From Bacteroidota bacterium (lineage in GTDB: Bacteria; Bacteroidota; Bacteroidia; Bacteroidales; JAAUTT01): a stretch of 64,000 bases of DNA. Positions 17,208-26,075 of the stretch are shown in pieces; position 1 is the first letter of the stretch; each line of letters begins with the position of its first letter. The stretch spans positions 1 to 64,000 of the forward strand of contig JAEYWD010000096.1 in assembly GCA_023429135.1 (NCBI GenBank), given 5' to 3'. The notes under the pieces were generated by a model, which did no database searches, was not told the origin of the DNA, and saw nothing but the letters and a program-made list of their open reading frames with translations. Made by a program: the position numbers and the translations under genes.

Positions 17208-18500
17208 ATGATTTACCAGAATTTACTTTCGAAAAAAGATAAGTTGGCCGTTATTGGCCTTGGCTATGTTGGTTTACCCATAGCTCTTGAATTTGCTAAA
17301 AAATTATCTGTCATTGGATTTGATATCCGCGAGGATCGTCTTGGGTTAATGCGCAAAGGTATTGACCCCAGCAACGAACTCGAACCTGAGGCTTTCCACG
17401 GTTGTGATATTGAGTTTACTTCCTCGTTGGATGTTTTAAGGCAGGCAAAGTTTTTTGTTGTTGCGGTGCCAACTCCAATCGATAATTACAATTTGCCGGA
17501 TCTTACGCCTCTTCTCGGTGCCACCAAATCGGTTGGGAAGGTGCTTAAAACTGGCGATTATGTGGTTTACGAATCAACGGTTTATCCGGGTTGTACTGAA
17601 GAAGATTGTGTACCCTTACTCGAAAGCCTTTCAGGACTAAAGTTCGGTGCCGATTTTAAGGTCGGGTATTCCCCGGAGCGTATCAATCCCGGAGATAAAG
17701 AACATACAATTACAAAAATAACCAAGGTTGTTTCCGGCTGTGATAGCGAATCGCTCGATGTTATTGCCAAAGTTTATGAGCTTATTGTTACTGCCGGAGT
17801 TCATCGGGCAAGTTCAATTAAAGTTGCCGAAGCCGCTAAAATTATCGAAAACTCTCAACGCGACATAAACATTGCGTTTATGAATGAACTTTCGGTTATT
17901 TTTGATCGCATGGGAATTAATACTTACGAGGTCCTTGATGCTGCCGGAACAAAGTGGAATTTTTTGAAATTTTTCCCGGGACTTGTGGGCGGTCATTGTA
18001 TTGGCGTCGATCCTTATTACCTTACCTATAAGGCTTATAAATTGGGAATTCACGCTCAGATTATAAGCTCGGGAAGAAAAATTAATGACTCTATTGCCGA
18101 GCATATTGCCAAGCAAACTGTTAAGAAAATGATTGCTGAAGATATCAGTATCAAAAATGCTAAAGTGCTTGTAATGGGAGCAACCTTTAAGGAAAATGTG
18201 AGCGACATACGTAATTCAAAAGTGGCCGATGTGATTAAGGAATTGAAATCTTATGGAATTTCGGTTGATGTGATCGATCCTTATGCCGATTCTGATGAAC
18301 TCAATCATGAATATGGGTTTAAATTAACAGAAAAGCCTGGTAATAATTACAGCGCAATAATTGTGGCAGTGAATCATAAGGAATATTGCGGTTTAAGTGA
18401 AGATTATTTCATGAATTTATCTGCAGAAAAAGGTATCCTGATTGACGTTAAGGGTATTTACAGGAATAAGATTAATAAATTGGTATATTGGAGTTTGTAA
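17208..18500 (+). CDS. wbpA: UDP-GlcNAc 6-dehydrogenase (WbpA/TviB-like)
   Basis: This is a nucleotide-sugar dehydrogenase that oxidises UDP-GlcNAc to UDP-GlcNAcA with NAD, the first step of the pathway served by the three genes before it. I start at ATG 17208, just after the wbpB stop, rather than TTG 17202. Motifs: Rossmann GLGYVGLPIALEF, and the catalytic cysteine C264 in VGGHCIGVDPYYL. Length 430 aa fits the WbpA branch. An epimerase for the UDP-ManNAc3NAcA branch (WbpI) is not in the window. Confidence 0.92.
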   Translation: MIYQNLLSKKDKLAVIGLGYVGLPIALEFAKKLSVIGFDIREDRLGLMRKGIDPSNELEPEAFHGCDIEFTSSLDVLRQAKFFVVAVPTPIDNYNLPDLTPLLGATKSVGKVLKTGDYVVYESTVYPGCTEEDCVPLLESLSGLKFGADFKVGYSPERINPGDKEHTITKITKVVSGCDSESLDVIAKVYELIVTAGVHRASSIKVAEAAKIIENSQRDINIAFMNELSVIFDRMGINTYEVLDAAGTKWNFLKFFPGLVGGHCIGVDPYYLTYKAYKLGIHAQIISSGRKINDSIAEHIAKQTVKKMIAEDISIKNAKVLVMGATFKENVSDIRNSKVADVIKELKSYGISVDVIDPYADSDELNHEYGFKLTEKPGNNYSAIIVAVNHKEYCGLSEDYFMNLSAEKGILIDVKGIYRNKINKLVYWSL

Positions 18501-18512
18501 TAAAATTTTAAA

Positions 18513-19547
18513 ATGAAAAAAGCGACAGTTCTGGTAACAGGTGGTACAGGTTATATTGGTTCTCATACTGCTGTTGAATTGATTAATGAAGGCTATGATG
18601 TGGTAATTATCGATAATCTTTCAAATTCAACAAAAGATTCGTTAGACGGTATTGAGAAAATTACAGGTAGACGACCAAAATTCGAAGAGTTTGATTTATG
18701 TGATGCTGCCAAAGTCAATCAATTCTTTTCCCGGTATAAGGATGTTAAAGCAATTATTCATTTTGCTGCGTCTAAAGCTGTTGGAGAATCAGTGGAGAAA
18801 CCGTTGCTTTATTATAAAAACAATCTTTGGTCGCTCATTAATTTGTTAAATGCAATGAGCGAATTCGATGTTCCAAATATTGTGTTCTCCTCTTCCTGCA
18901 CTGTTTATGGTCAACCCGAGAAATTACCCGTTACGGAAGATGCTCCTATTCAGAAAGCAATGTCGCCATATGGAAATACAAAGCAGATTTGTGAAGAAAT
19001 AATTAGTGACACCATCTCTGCAAATAATTCCTTGAAAGCTATTTCTTTAAGATATTTTAATCCGATCGGAGCTCACTCTTCTGCAGAAATTGGAGAGTTA
19101 CCCGTTGGAGTTCCAGCCAACCTGGTACCTTTTATTACTCAAACAGCTATTGGATTAAGAGAGCAACTCAAGGTTTTTGGCGACGATTACAATACTCCCG
19201 ATGGTACATGCGTTCGTGATTATATTCATGTTGTCGATTTAGCTAAAGCTCACGTGGTGGCTATTAAACGTCTGCTCGAAGATAAAAACAAAACCAGTTA
19301 CGAAGTATTTAACATCGGTACCGGCAATGGCAATACAGTTCTGGATATTATCAAAACTTTTGAAAAAGTTTCCGGGGTTAAGTTGAATTATAAGATTGTG
19401 AGCCGCCGTCCCGGAGATATTGAGAAAGTTTGGGCGGACACCACTTATGCCAATAACGAACTTGGCTGGAAAGCTGTAAGTACCTTGGACGAAACACTGC
19501 TTTCGGCCTGGAAATGGGAACAGAAATACAGAAACCAAAAGAAATAA
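18513..19547 (+). CDS. galE: UDP-glucose 4-epimerase
   Basis: This extended SDR of 344 aa has TGGTGYIGSHT at the N-terminus, SSSCTVYGQP and YGNTKQICE (Tyr-Lys catalytic pair), and ISLRYFNPIGAH, all characteristic of GalE. It interconverts UDP-glucose and UDP-galactose, possibly also the N-acetyl forms. It lies 12 nt after wbpA and 9 nt before rfbB in the same operon, so here it serves surface polysaccharide precursor supply. Confidence 0.93.
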   Translation: MKKATVLVTGGTGYIGSHTAVELINEGYDVVIIDNLSNSTKDSLDGIEKITGRRPKFEEFDLCDAAKVNQFFSRYKDVKAIIHFAASKAVGESVEKPLLYYKNNLWSLINLLNAMSEFDVPNIVFSSSCTVYGQPEKLPVTEDAPIQKAMSPYGNTKQICEEIISDTISANNSLKAISLRYFNPIGAHSSAEIGELPVGVPANLVPFITQTAIGLREQLKVFGDDYNTPDGTCVRDYIHVVDLAKAHVVAIKRLLEDKNKTSYEVFNIGTGNGNTVLDIIKTFEKVSGVKLNYKIVSRRPGDIEKVWADTTYANNELGWKAVSTLDETLLSAWKWEQKYRNQKK

Positions 19548-19556
19548 ACTAACCTG

Positions 19557-20609
19557 ATGAAGTCAATTCTAATTACCGGCGGTGCCGGATTTATTGGTTC
19601 GCACGTTGTGCGGCTTTTTGTAAATAAGTATCCCGGGTATCAGATTGTCAATCTCGATGCCTTGACTTATGCCGGAAATCTTGAGAATTTGCGTGATATT
19701 GAAAATAAACCTAATTATACTTTTGTCAAAGCCGATATCCGTGATGTTGAGGCTATAAAAGGAGTATTTTCAAAATATAAAATTGAGGGAGTAATCCATC
19801 TTGCTGCCGAATCGCATGTGGATCGCTCTATTTCCGATCCTTTGGCGTTTATCCAAACCAATATTGTTGGAACGGTTACTTTGCTTAATGCCGCCCGCGA
19901 AGCATGGAAAGATAGTTTTGAAGGAAAACTTTTCTATCATATTTCTACCGATGAAGTTTATGGTTCTTTAGGAGAAACGGGTTTCTTTACCGAAGAAACT
20001 TCTTACGATCCGCGGAGTCCGTATTCATCGTCCAAAGCCAGCTCCGATCACCTTGTAAGGGCTTATTATCACACCTATAAACTTCCGGTGCTAATTACCA
20101 ATTGCTCCAACAATTATGGGCCAAACCAGTTTCCTGAAAAGCTGATTCCTCTGGCCATTCATAATATCAAAAATAGCAAACCGGTTCCGGTTTATGGCAA
20201 GGGCGAAAATATCCGCGACTGGCTTTATGTTGTGGATCATGCACGTGCCATCGATCAGGTTTTCCACGAGGGAAAGGTTGGTGATACTTACAATATCGGC
20301 GGGCACAACGAATGGAAAAACATTGATCTTATCTACCTTTTGTGTAAGATCATGGATGCAAAATTGGGCCGTACAGCCGGTACCTCAGAGAAACTGATAA
20401 CTTTTGTTAAAGACAGAGCCGGTCATGATTTAAGGTATGCTATCGATTCCTCAAAAATTCAGCGAGAGCTGGGTTGGAAACCTTCCCTGCAGTTTGAGGA
20501 AGGCCTGGAGAAAACAGTGGAATGGTACCTGCGGAATGAAACCTGGCTTAATAATATAATTACAGGCGAATACGAGAAATATTATATCAATCAGTACGAA
20601 AAACGATAA
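19557..20609 (+). CDS. rfbB: dTDP-glucose 4,6-dehydratase
   Basis: This 350-residue SDR dehydratase makes dTDP-4-keto-6-deoxyglucose. Signatures are TGGAGFIGSHVVRLF, the active-site ISTDEVYGSLG with the Asp-Glu pair, and YSSSKASSDHLVRAY. The rhamnose partners rfbA, rfbC and rfbD are absent nearby, so the final sugar cannot be deduced. It sits between galE and rnhA with gaps of 9 and 2 nt. Confidence 0.95.
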   Translation: MKSILITGGAGFIGSHVVRLFVNKYPGYQIVNLDALTYAGNLENLRDIENKPNYTFVKADIRDVEAIKGVFSKYKIEGVIHLAAESHVDRSISDPLAFIQTNIVGTVTLLNAAREAWKDSFEGKLFYHISTDEVYGSLGETGFFTEETSYDPRSPYSSSKASSDHLVRAYYHTYKLPVLITNCSNNYGPNQFPEKLIPLAIHNIKNSKPVPVYGKGENIRDWLYVVDHARAIDQVFHEGKVGDTYNIGGHNEWKNIDLIYLLCKIMDAKLGRTAGTSEKLITFVKDRAGHDLRYAIDSSKIQRELGWKPSLQFEEGLEKTVEWYLRNETWLNNIITGEYEKYYINQYEKR

Positions 20610-20611
20610 GT

Positions 20612-21076
20612 TTGCCGCCTTTAATTACTTTATTTACTGATGGCTCCTCGCGGGGAAATCCTGGTCCGGGTGGGTATGGCGTAGTTTTACTATCCGGCCC
20701 TCATCGTAAAGAACTTTCGCAGGGATTTAAGCTCACCACCAACAACCGTATGGAATTGATGGCAGTAATTGTGGGTTTGGAAGAGCTTAAATTTCCGGGA
20801 AGTATTGTTACGGTTTATACCGATTCCAAATATGTGGCCGATGCTGTTGAAAAGAAATGGATATTTGCCTGGGAAAAGAAAAGTTTCAAGGATAAAAAGA
20901 ATCCCGATTTGTGGAAGCGTTTTCTGGAAGTGTACCGCAAACACCAGGTGAGGTTTGTCTGGGTAAAAGGGCATGCTACAAATGTGGAAAATAACCGGTG
21001 CGATAAGTTGGCAACAGAAGCGGCACTTGGAGGCAATTTATTAGATGATACCGGATATTTAATGTACGGGGAATAA
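20612..21076 (+). CDS. rnhA: Ribonuclease HI
   Basis: This enzyme cleaves the RNA strand of RNA-DNA hybrids, removing primers and R-loops. The catalytic carboxylates are all visible: D10 (LFTDGSSRGNPGPG), E48 (NNRMELMAV), D71 (YTDSKYV) and the Asp in NNRCDKLA, preceded by the KGHATN loop. Translation starts at TTG 20612, only 2 nt after the rfbB stop, so it is a passenger of the sugar operon. It is slightly longer (154 aa) than nothing but the core domain and has no hybrid-binding domain. Confidence 0.95.
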   Translation: MPPLITLFTDGSSRGNPGPGGYGVVLLSGPHRKELSQGFKLTTNNRMELMAVIVGLEELKFPGSIVTVYTDSKYVADAVEKKWIFAWEKKSFKDKKNPDLWKRFLEVYRKHQVRFVWVKGHATNVENNRCDKLATEAALGGNLLDDTGYLMYGE

Positions 21077-21177
21077 AATTGGTTTTTAAGTAAACTGAAT
21101 ACAGATCTGGTTAATTATCAAAAATTTGTTAAATTCATATATTTAAATTTTATTTTGCAGATTATTCGAATCAATTT

Positions 21178-21717
21178 TTGAATAAAGTAAATTTTATGGA
21201 CGAGTCCCCGTCGAATGTTGTTTTGGAGTATACCGGTACAGTATCTTTTAATACCATTAGCAGCCTTTTGCCAAAGCTTAAAGAAAATGTTGATGCTCTT
21301 GGAGAGAAGGTAAATACATATAAAAGACTGTTAACCATTTCCATAGAGATACTCGAAAATTGTTACCGGTATGTTGAAAGCAAGGTTTACCTCAAAAACT
21401 ACCAGGACGATTATCCTTCCTATTTTAAAATTCAGAAGAGTGAAACAGGGTTTTTGGTCGAGTCGGGTAATACCATATTAAAAGAGGATATGCCTGTTAT
21501 ATCCGGCAAACTCGACAAAGTTAATTCTCTTGATGAAGCGGGGTTGCGCGAGCTCTATAAAAAGACAATTGCTAACGGCCAGTTTTCGGAAGTGGGGGGT
21601 GCCGGCCTGGGTTTTATAGAAATTGCGAAAGCTGCCGGTAGTGCTATTAATTATTCCTTTGAAAATATTAAGCAGGATGTGTATTTTTATAAAATAAAGT
21701 TGGATGTTAAACCTTGA
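21178..21717 (+). CDS. SiaB-family protein kinase (DUF6272)
   Basis: The 179-residue product resembles SiaB, the kinase that phosphorylates SiaC in a partner-switching pathway known from Pseudomonas aeruginosa. The pattern LEYTGTVSFNTISSLLP, the helix LLTISIEILENCYRYVE (histidine-kinase-like ATPase N-box region) and the GGAGLGFIEIAKAAG glycine loop support this. The frame opens at TTG 21178, with ATG 21196 as an alternative. The next gene encodes the SiaC-like partner, 10 nt later, which is the main reason for confidence. Confidence 0.75.
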   Translation: MNKVNFMDESPSNVVLEYTGTVSFNTISSLLPKLKENVDALGEKVNTYKRLLTISIEILENCYRYVESKVYLKNYQDDYPSYFKIQKSETGFLVESGNTILKEDMPVISGKLDKVNSLDEAGLRELYKKTIANGQFSEVGGAGLGFIEIAKAAGSAINYSFENIKQDVYFYKIKLDVKP

Positions 21718-21727
21718 GGATGAAGCG

Positions 21728-22132
21728 ATGAAATTGTTGAACTTAAAAGCTACTGAATATACACCCGAAATAACTCTGGATCCCGATGAACGAAAATTTG
21801 AGTTTAAAGGAGTTTCTCGTCCCGAAAACGCAATTACGTATTATACTGAAGTCTACAATTGGTTTGCAGATTATGAATCATCTCTGAAAAAGATAATTTA
21901 CGCAGGTGGTGATAAATTTAACTTAACCTGCGATTTTTACTTCACTTACTTCAATTCAGCCTCTTCAAAAATGATTTACACAATTCTTGAAATATTGAAG
22001 GGTATTAGAAAACTTGGCTTCGGACTTACCATTAACTGGTATTACGACGAGGGAGATGATCAGATGCGGGAGGATGGGGAAGAACTCTCCGAGGCGATAG
22101 AGCTTATGTTTAATCTGGTTGAAATAGCATAA
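21728..22132 (+). CDS. siaC: SiaC-family regulatory phosphoprotein (DUF1987)
   Basis: The 134-residue protein starting MKLLNLKATEYTPEITLDP is a typical DUF1987/SiaC protein. I use ATG 21728 because GAGGA lies 7 nt upstream, one of the few clear ribosome sites here, and because homologues start this way; the frame is open from 21704. SiaC is phosphorylated by SiaB on a Thr in a YFNTSS-like loop; here the loop reads YFNSASSK, so the acceptor would be a serine. In Pseudomonas the target is the diguanylate cyclase SiaD, of which I see none here. Confidence 0.82.
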   Translation: MKLLNLKATEYTPEITLDPDERKFEFKGVSRPENAITYYTEVYNWFADYESSLKKIIYAGGDKFNLTCDFYFTYFNSASSKMIYTILEILKGIRKLGFGLTINWYYDEGDDQMREDGEELSEAIELMFNLVEIA

Positions 22133-22140
22133 AAATAGAA

Positions 22141-22167
22141 AAACCAGCCCATCGGCTGGTTTTTTTG
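22141..22167 (+). terminator. Terminator after siaC-like gene
   Basis: AAACCAGCC (22141-22149) and GGCTGGTTT (22154-22162) form a 9-bp stem with a 4-nt loop, followed by a T run. A classic rho-independent terminator. Confidence 0.92.
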
Positions 22168-22253
22168 TTTTTTAGATAGCCGGTAGTAATCTTTTTTGCA
22201 CTCTCCGCGTCTTAATCATTTTAAAGAGATTAGTCAGAGAACCAAAGTTTCTT

Positions 22254-22261
22254 TATTTTTG
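22254..22261 (+). promoter_or_regulatory. -7 box before the FtsX-like permease
   Basis: TATTTTTG matches TAnnTTTG and lies 38 nt before the preferred ATG 22300. No TTG -33 element at the expected distance. Confidence 0.4.
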
Positions 22262-22299
22262 GTTTCTGTTCTTCAATTATATTTGTGACGACATCCCCG

Positions 22300-24714
22300 A
22301 TGTATAAGAATTATATTAAAGTTGCACGCCGTAATCTGCTTAAGCACCGTTCCTATACGCTTCTGAATATTCTGGGCTTATCCGTTGGCTTAGCCTGTTT
22401 TATGTTCATCTGGATGTATGTTGCCAACGAGAGAAATTACGACAAATCTTTTGCTCATTACAGACAGATTCATCGGGTGTGTGTAAAGGGTAAAATGGCC
22501 GGTAGTGTCCTGAACCAGGCTGTTACTGCAGCTCCTTTGGCAAATGCTGTCAGAAAGGAAGTCCCGGGTGTGGTTACTGCCACTCGTATGGCGCGGTTTG
22601 GCGACTGGCTTGTTCGTTATAAGGACAAACGGTTTAACGAAACCGGAGTATTGTTTGGCGATTCATGCTTTTTCGACGTTTTCGATTTTGAATTTATTGC
22701 AGGTGATCGAAATACGGCTCTCAATAAAAGAAATACAGTAGTACTTTCTGAAGAAACTGCCAAACGTTATTTTGCCGGAGAGGATCCCATTGGTAAACTG
22801 CTCAGAATAGAGTCGGACAGTACTTACTACAAAGTTACCGGAGTAGTTAAAACATATACCAATTCTCATTTTCATTTCGATTTCCTTGCCTCCATTTCTT
22901 CTATTAAGTTTCTCAATAACGATATTTGGACATCTCACCTTTTCTATACTTATGTGCTTTTGGAGAAAGGTTATAACATTAAGGACTTTCAGAGTTCTTT
23001 GGATGGATTGGTGGAAAAGTATGTCGCACCGCAGGTTGAAGGCGTTTTGGGTATTACTATTGAGGATTATCTGAAATCGGGAAATACCTATGGAATGTTC
23101 ACTCAAAGGTTGCAGGATATTCATATGCACTCCGATTTACAGGTTGAACTGGAACCGAACGGCAATTTATTATTTGTTTCCATCTTTGTTATTGTTGCAA
23201 TTTTGATTCTGATTATTGCCTGTATTAATTTTATGAATCTTGCTACTGCCCGATCTTCAAGCAGGGCCAAGGAAGTAGCAATTCGTAAAGTATTAGGTTC
23301 TTCAAAACGACAGTTGGTTATTCAGTTCATTGTCGAGTCGGTGTTTCTTAGTCTGGTCGCTTTCGGTATTTCTCTTGTGATTGTGGAACTGCTTACGCCC
23401 AGTTATGTTAATCTTGTTCAGAAACAGATCAGTTTGCACACCATGTTTAATCTGGAAAACACAATTTTCATTGTAGGAGTTGTTGTGTTATCCGGGCTAA
23501 TTTCAGGGAGTTACCCGGCTTTTATTATCGCTTCGTATAGCCCTCTAAGGGTTATAAAGGGCGATTTACGTAGCAGCATCAAAAGCAAAGGCTTGAGAAA
23601 TTACCTCGTAACCGGTCAGTTTGCTGTTTCAATTTTAATAATGATATGCACCTGTGCGGCTTTCAGACAATTGATATTTATGCGCGATCTTGATCTTGGA
23701 TTCGATAAAGAAAATACGCTGGTAATTAAGCGTTCGGATGGGTTGAAAAACCGGATTGCAGATTTTAAAAATGAAATTGAAAGACTTCCAGGCGTTCTGG
23801 CCATTGGAAATTCAACCCATATTCCCGGAAAAAATTATTGGTATAATAGCTTCTTCAAGGAAAAGAACTATGGAAACACTTATTTACTTTACCAATCGCT
23901 TGTTAGCCCTGAATATGCCGATGCGCTTGGTATTCATATGAAAGAAGGAAGGTTCTTTTCAAAGGATGAACCCGGGGATAGCCTTACTGCGGTAATTAAC
24001 GAGTCGGCCGCTGAACACCTTGGCTTCAAAAATCCGGTTGGATCAAAGATTTATTTCCCGGTTAACAACAGAGCAAGGCAATCTGTTACCGTAATAGGTG
24101 TTATGCATAACTTTAACTTTAAATCTCTTCATTACAAAGTAGAGCCTTTAATTATGACAATGATGCATAAAAATATTGAAGGCTATATTGTTGTGCGGAT
24201 GAAAACCAAAGATATTCATAAAACTGTGTCGGCTATTGCTGATAAATGGGATGAATATACCACTGATTATCCGTTCGAAAGTTTTTGGCTCGAAGATGAT
24301 TTTGCAAAACTTTATGAATCTGAAAACCGCATAGCCTCTATCTTTCTTTCTTTTTCGTTTTTTTCAATTTTTATTGCTTGTCTTGGGTTGTTGGGATTAA
24401 TAGCCTTTACTGCAGGCCGGCGAATGAAGGAGATTGGGATACGAAAAGCTCTTGGTGCTTCTTTTGGAGAGATTGTTTTAATGCTTACTTCAAGTAATTT
24501 CAGGCTTATAGCCATTGCACTTCTGTTTGCCTGGCCCGCATCGTATCTCCTGATCCGTTGGTGGCTCACCGATTATTCGTACCGAATTCCCATGAACTAC
24601 TTCGACTTTGTTTGGGTAGCAGTTTTGGCAATTCTGATATCTTTCTTTACAATTTTTTATCAGGCAGCAAAAGCCGCCAGAGTAAACCCGGCTGATGCTA
24701 TGCGTTACGAATAG
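22300..24714 (+). CDS. MacB/FtsX-like ABC transporter permease
   Basis: This is an inner-membrane permease subunit of the MacB type: an N-terminal span (LLNILGLSVGLACFMFIWMYV), a periplasmic MacB_PCD domain, then three spans around residues 295-420, and a repeated second half ending in FtsX spans (ACLGLLGLIAFTAGRRMKEIGIRKALGAS). The phrase KEVAIRKVLGSSKRQL in the first half and KEIGIRKALGAS in the second mark the duplicated FtsX domains. I start at ATG 22300 (MYKNYIKVARRNLLKH), as homologues do, over GTG 22285. No ATPase gene is adjacent. Such orphan 800-residue permeases are common in Bacteroidota; the substrate is unknown. Confidence 0.88.
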   Translation: MYKNYIKVARRNLLKHRSYTLLNILGLSVGLACFMFIWMYVANERNYDKSFAHYRQIHRVCVKGKMAGSVLNQAVTAAPLANAVRKEVPGVVTATRMARFGDWLVRYKDKRFNETGVLFGDSCFFDVFDFEFIAGDRNTALNKRNTVVLSEETAKRYFAGEDPIGKLLRIESDSTYYKVTGVVKTYTNSHFHFDFLASISSIKFLNNDIWTSHLFYTYVLLEKGYNIKDFQSSLDGLVEKYVAPQVEGVLGITIEDYLKSGNTYGMFTQRLQDIHMHSDLQVELEPNGNLLFVSIFVIVAILILIIACINFMNLATARSSSRAKEVAIRKVLGSSKRQLVIQFIVESVFLSLVAFGISLVIVELLTPSYVNLVQKQISLHTMFNLENTIFIVGVVVLSGLISGSYPAFIIASYSPLRVIKGDLRSSIKSKGLRNYLVTGQFAVSILIMICTCAAFRQLIFMRDLDLGFDKENTLVIKRSDGLKNRIADFKNEIERLPGVLAIGNSTHIPGKNYWYNSFFKEKNYGNTYLLYQSLVSPEYADALGIHMKEGRFFSKDEPGDSLTAVINESAAEHLGFKNPVGSKIYFPVNNRARQSVTVIGVMHNFNFKSLHYKVEPLIMTMMHKNIEGYIVVRMKTKDIHKTVSAIADKWDEYTTDYPFESFWLEDDFAKLYESENRIASIFLSFSFFSIFIACLGLLGLIAFTAGRRMKEIGIRKALGASFGEIVLMLTSSNFRLIAIALLFAWPASYLLIRWWLTDYSYRIPMNYFDFVWVAVLAILISFFTIFYQAAKAARVNPADAMRYE

Positions 24715-25914
24715 TCAGTTTGTGCGTTTTATCCGGGCCATATAAAAACCGTCGAATCCTTCGAGCGGTGAAATGCTTTGTTCGGCGAGTAGCTCAAAAC
24801 AGCCCTGTTTTTCCTCAAGAAAGCGATTGATTTGTTTTTGATTTTCCGATTTAAGAACACTGCAGGTCGAATAAACCAGAATGCCACCTTTAGCAACCAT
24901 GGCCGAGTATTTATCAAGAATCTCGTACTGGGTCAGGTTTAGTTGATGCAGCTTTTCCTCTGTTAGGTGATACTTTATGTCGGGGTTGCGTTTAAGCACT
25001 CCTGTGCCGCTGCAAGGAACATCAAGAAGAACCCGGTCGGCTGAATTATGAAGCCGTTTAATAACTTTGGACGAGTCTATTGGACGGGTCTCTATGTTAA
25101 ACGCTCCGGCCCGTTTCATTCTTTTTTTGAGAACTTCCAGTTTATACGGAGCGGTGTCGAGAGCAATAATTTTACCCTTATTGGCCATTAAGGACGAAAG
25201 ATGCAGTGTTTTGCCTCCATTACCGGCACATGCATCTATAACTCTCATCCCGGGTTCTGTCTGTAAGAAGGGCGCAATGGCTTGCGATCCTGCATCCTGC
25301 AATTCAAATAATCCGGCATGGAATTCTTCACTTTTGAATAAGTTGAAGTGTTTGTTTATACTCAATGCATCGGGGTAACTGTCTATTTCGGAAACCAGTT
25401 TGCCTTTGGCCGTAAGGATGGTCTTCAGTTCATCCCTGAAGATCTTGAGGGTATTTACGCGTAAAACCACAGCGGGATTCTGGTTTAGGCAATGCGCCAG
25501 CTTTTCCCCTTCGGTTGTCTCCTGAATCAAAATATTCATAAGCCAGCCGGGGTACGATTCCTTTAACTGGATGCTATTTTCAAACTTTCTAAAGTTCTCC
25601 AGTACTCTTTTTTCATAATCACCTTTGCAAACCATCTTCCCGGCGTAAAACCGCTCAAGAATATGTTGAATGTGCAATATTTCGTTAAAGTCGATATTTC
25701 TTGAATTAATCTGGATTTTGTAAATCTCGTGAATCGTTAACCAATGCCTTATAATGAAGGTAAATAGCTTGAAAAGAGATTCTTTGTCGTAATTGGAAAT
25801 CTCTGGGGTGTGTTTAAAAAAAGCTTCAATGGATTTGTCGAGCTGACGGCCGTTAAAAATAACCTCAGTCACCAGATTCTTAATGATATTGCTGATATTT
25901 AAAAACTTACTCAC
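24715..25914 (-). CDS. RsmB/NOP-family rRNA cytosine-C5 methyltransferase
   Basis: This is an AdoMet-dependent RNA m5C methyltransferase of 399 aa. The N-terminal about 150 residues are helical, NusB-like. The catalytic domain has motif I (VIDACAGNGGKTLHLSSLM), motif IV with the resolving cysteine (DVPCSGTGVLKRNPDIK) and motif VI with the nucleophilic cysteine (LVYSTCSVLKSEN). The C-terminal PUA-like tail is absent. Its stop codon directly abuts that of the convergent permease. The substrate is probably 16S rRNA (RsmB type), but another RNA is possible. Confidence 0.9.
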   Translation of the reverse strand: MSKFLNISNIIKNLVTEVIFNGRQLDKSIEAFFKHTPEISNYDKESLFKLFTFIIRHWLTIHEIYKIQINSRNIDFNEILHIQHILERFYAGKMVCKGDYEKRVLENFRKFENSIQLKESYPGWLMNILIQETTEGEKLAHCLNQNPAVVLRVNTLKIFRDELKTILTAKGKLVSEIDSYPDALSINKHFNLFKSEEFHAGLFELQDAGSQAIAPFLQTEPGMRVIDACAGNGGKTLHLSSLMANKGKIIALDTAPYKLEVLKKRMKRAGAFNIETRPIDSSKVIKRLHNSADRVLLDVPCSGTGVLKRNPDIKYHLTEEKLHQLNLTQYEILDKYSAMVAKGGILVYSTCSVLKSENQKQINRFLEEKQGCFELLAEQSISPLEGFDGFYMARIKRTN

Positions 25915-26045
25915 CCCTCTGCCATGCTAATCCGGGGGCGAAGTTGTAGAATTTTTTCGAATCAAAAAAATGGAAATTCCAGTGCTGGTAAAAATGACCA
26001 TTTGTTAAAATTAGCTAATTGTAAAACTTCCTTTGAAAAATCGGT

Positions 26046-26053
26046 TAGCTTTG
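26046..26053 (+). promoter_or_regulatory. -7 box of the DUF4296 gene
   Basis: TAGCTTTG matches TAnnTTTG and lies 22 nt before ATG 26076. The nearest TTG upstream (26019-26021) gives a 24-nt spacer, longer than the usual 19-21. Confidence 0.5.
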
Positions 26054-26075
26054 CAGTGATTTTACGACTTTGATT

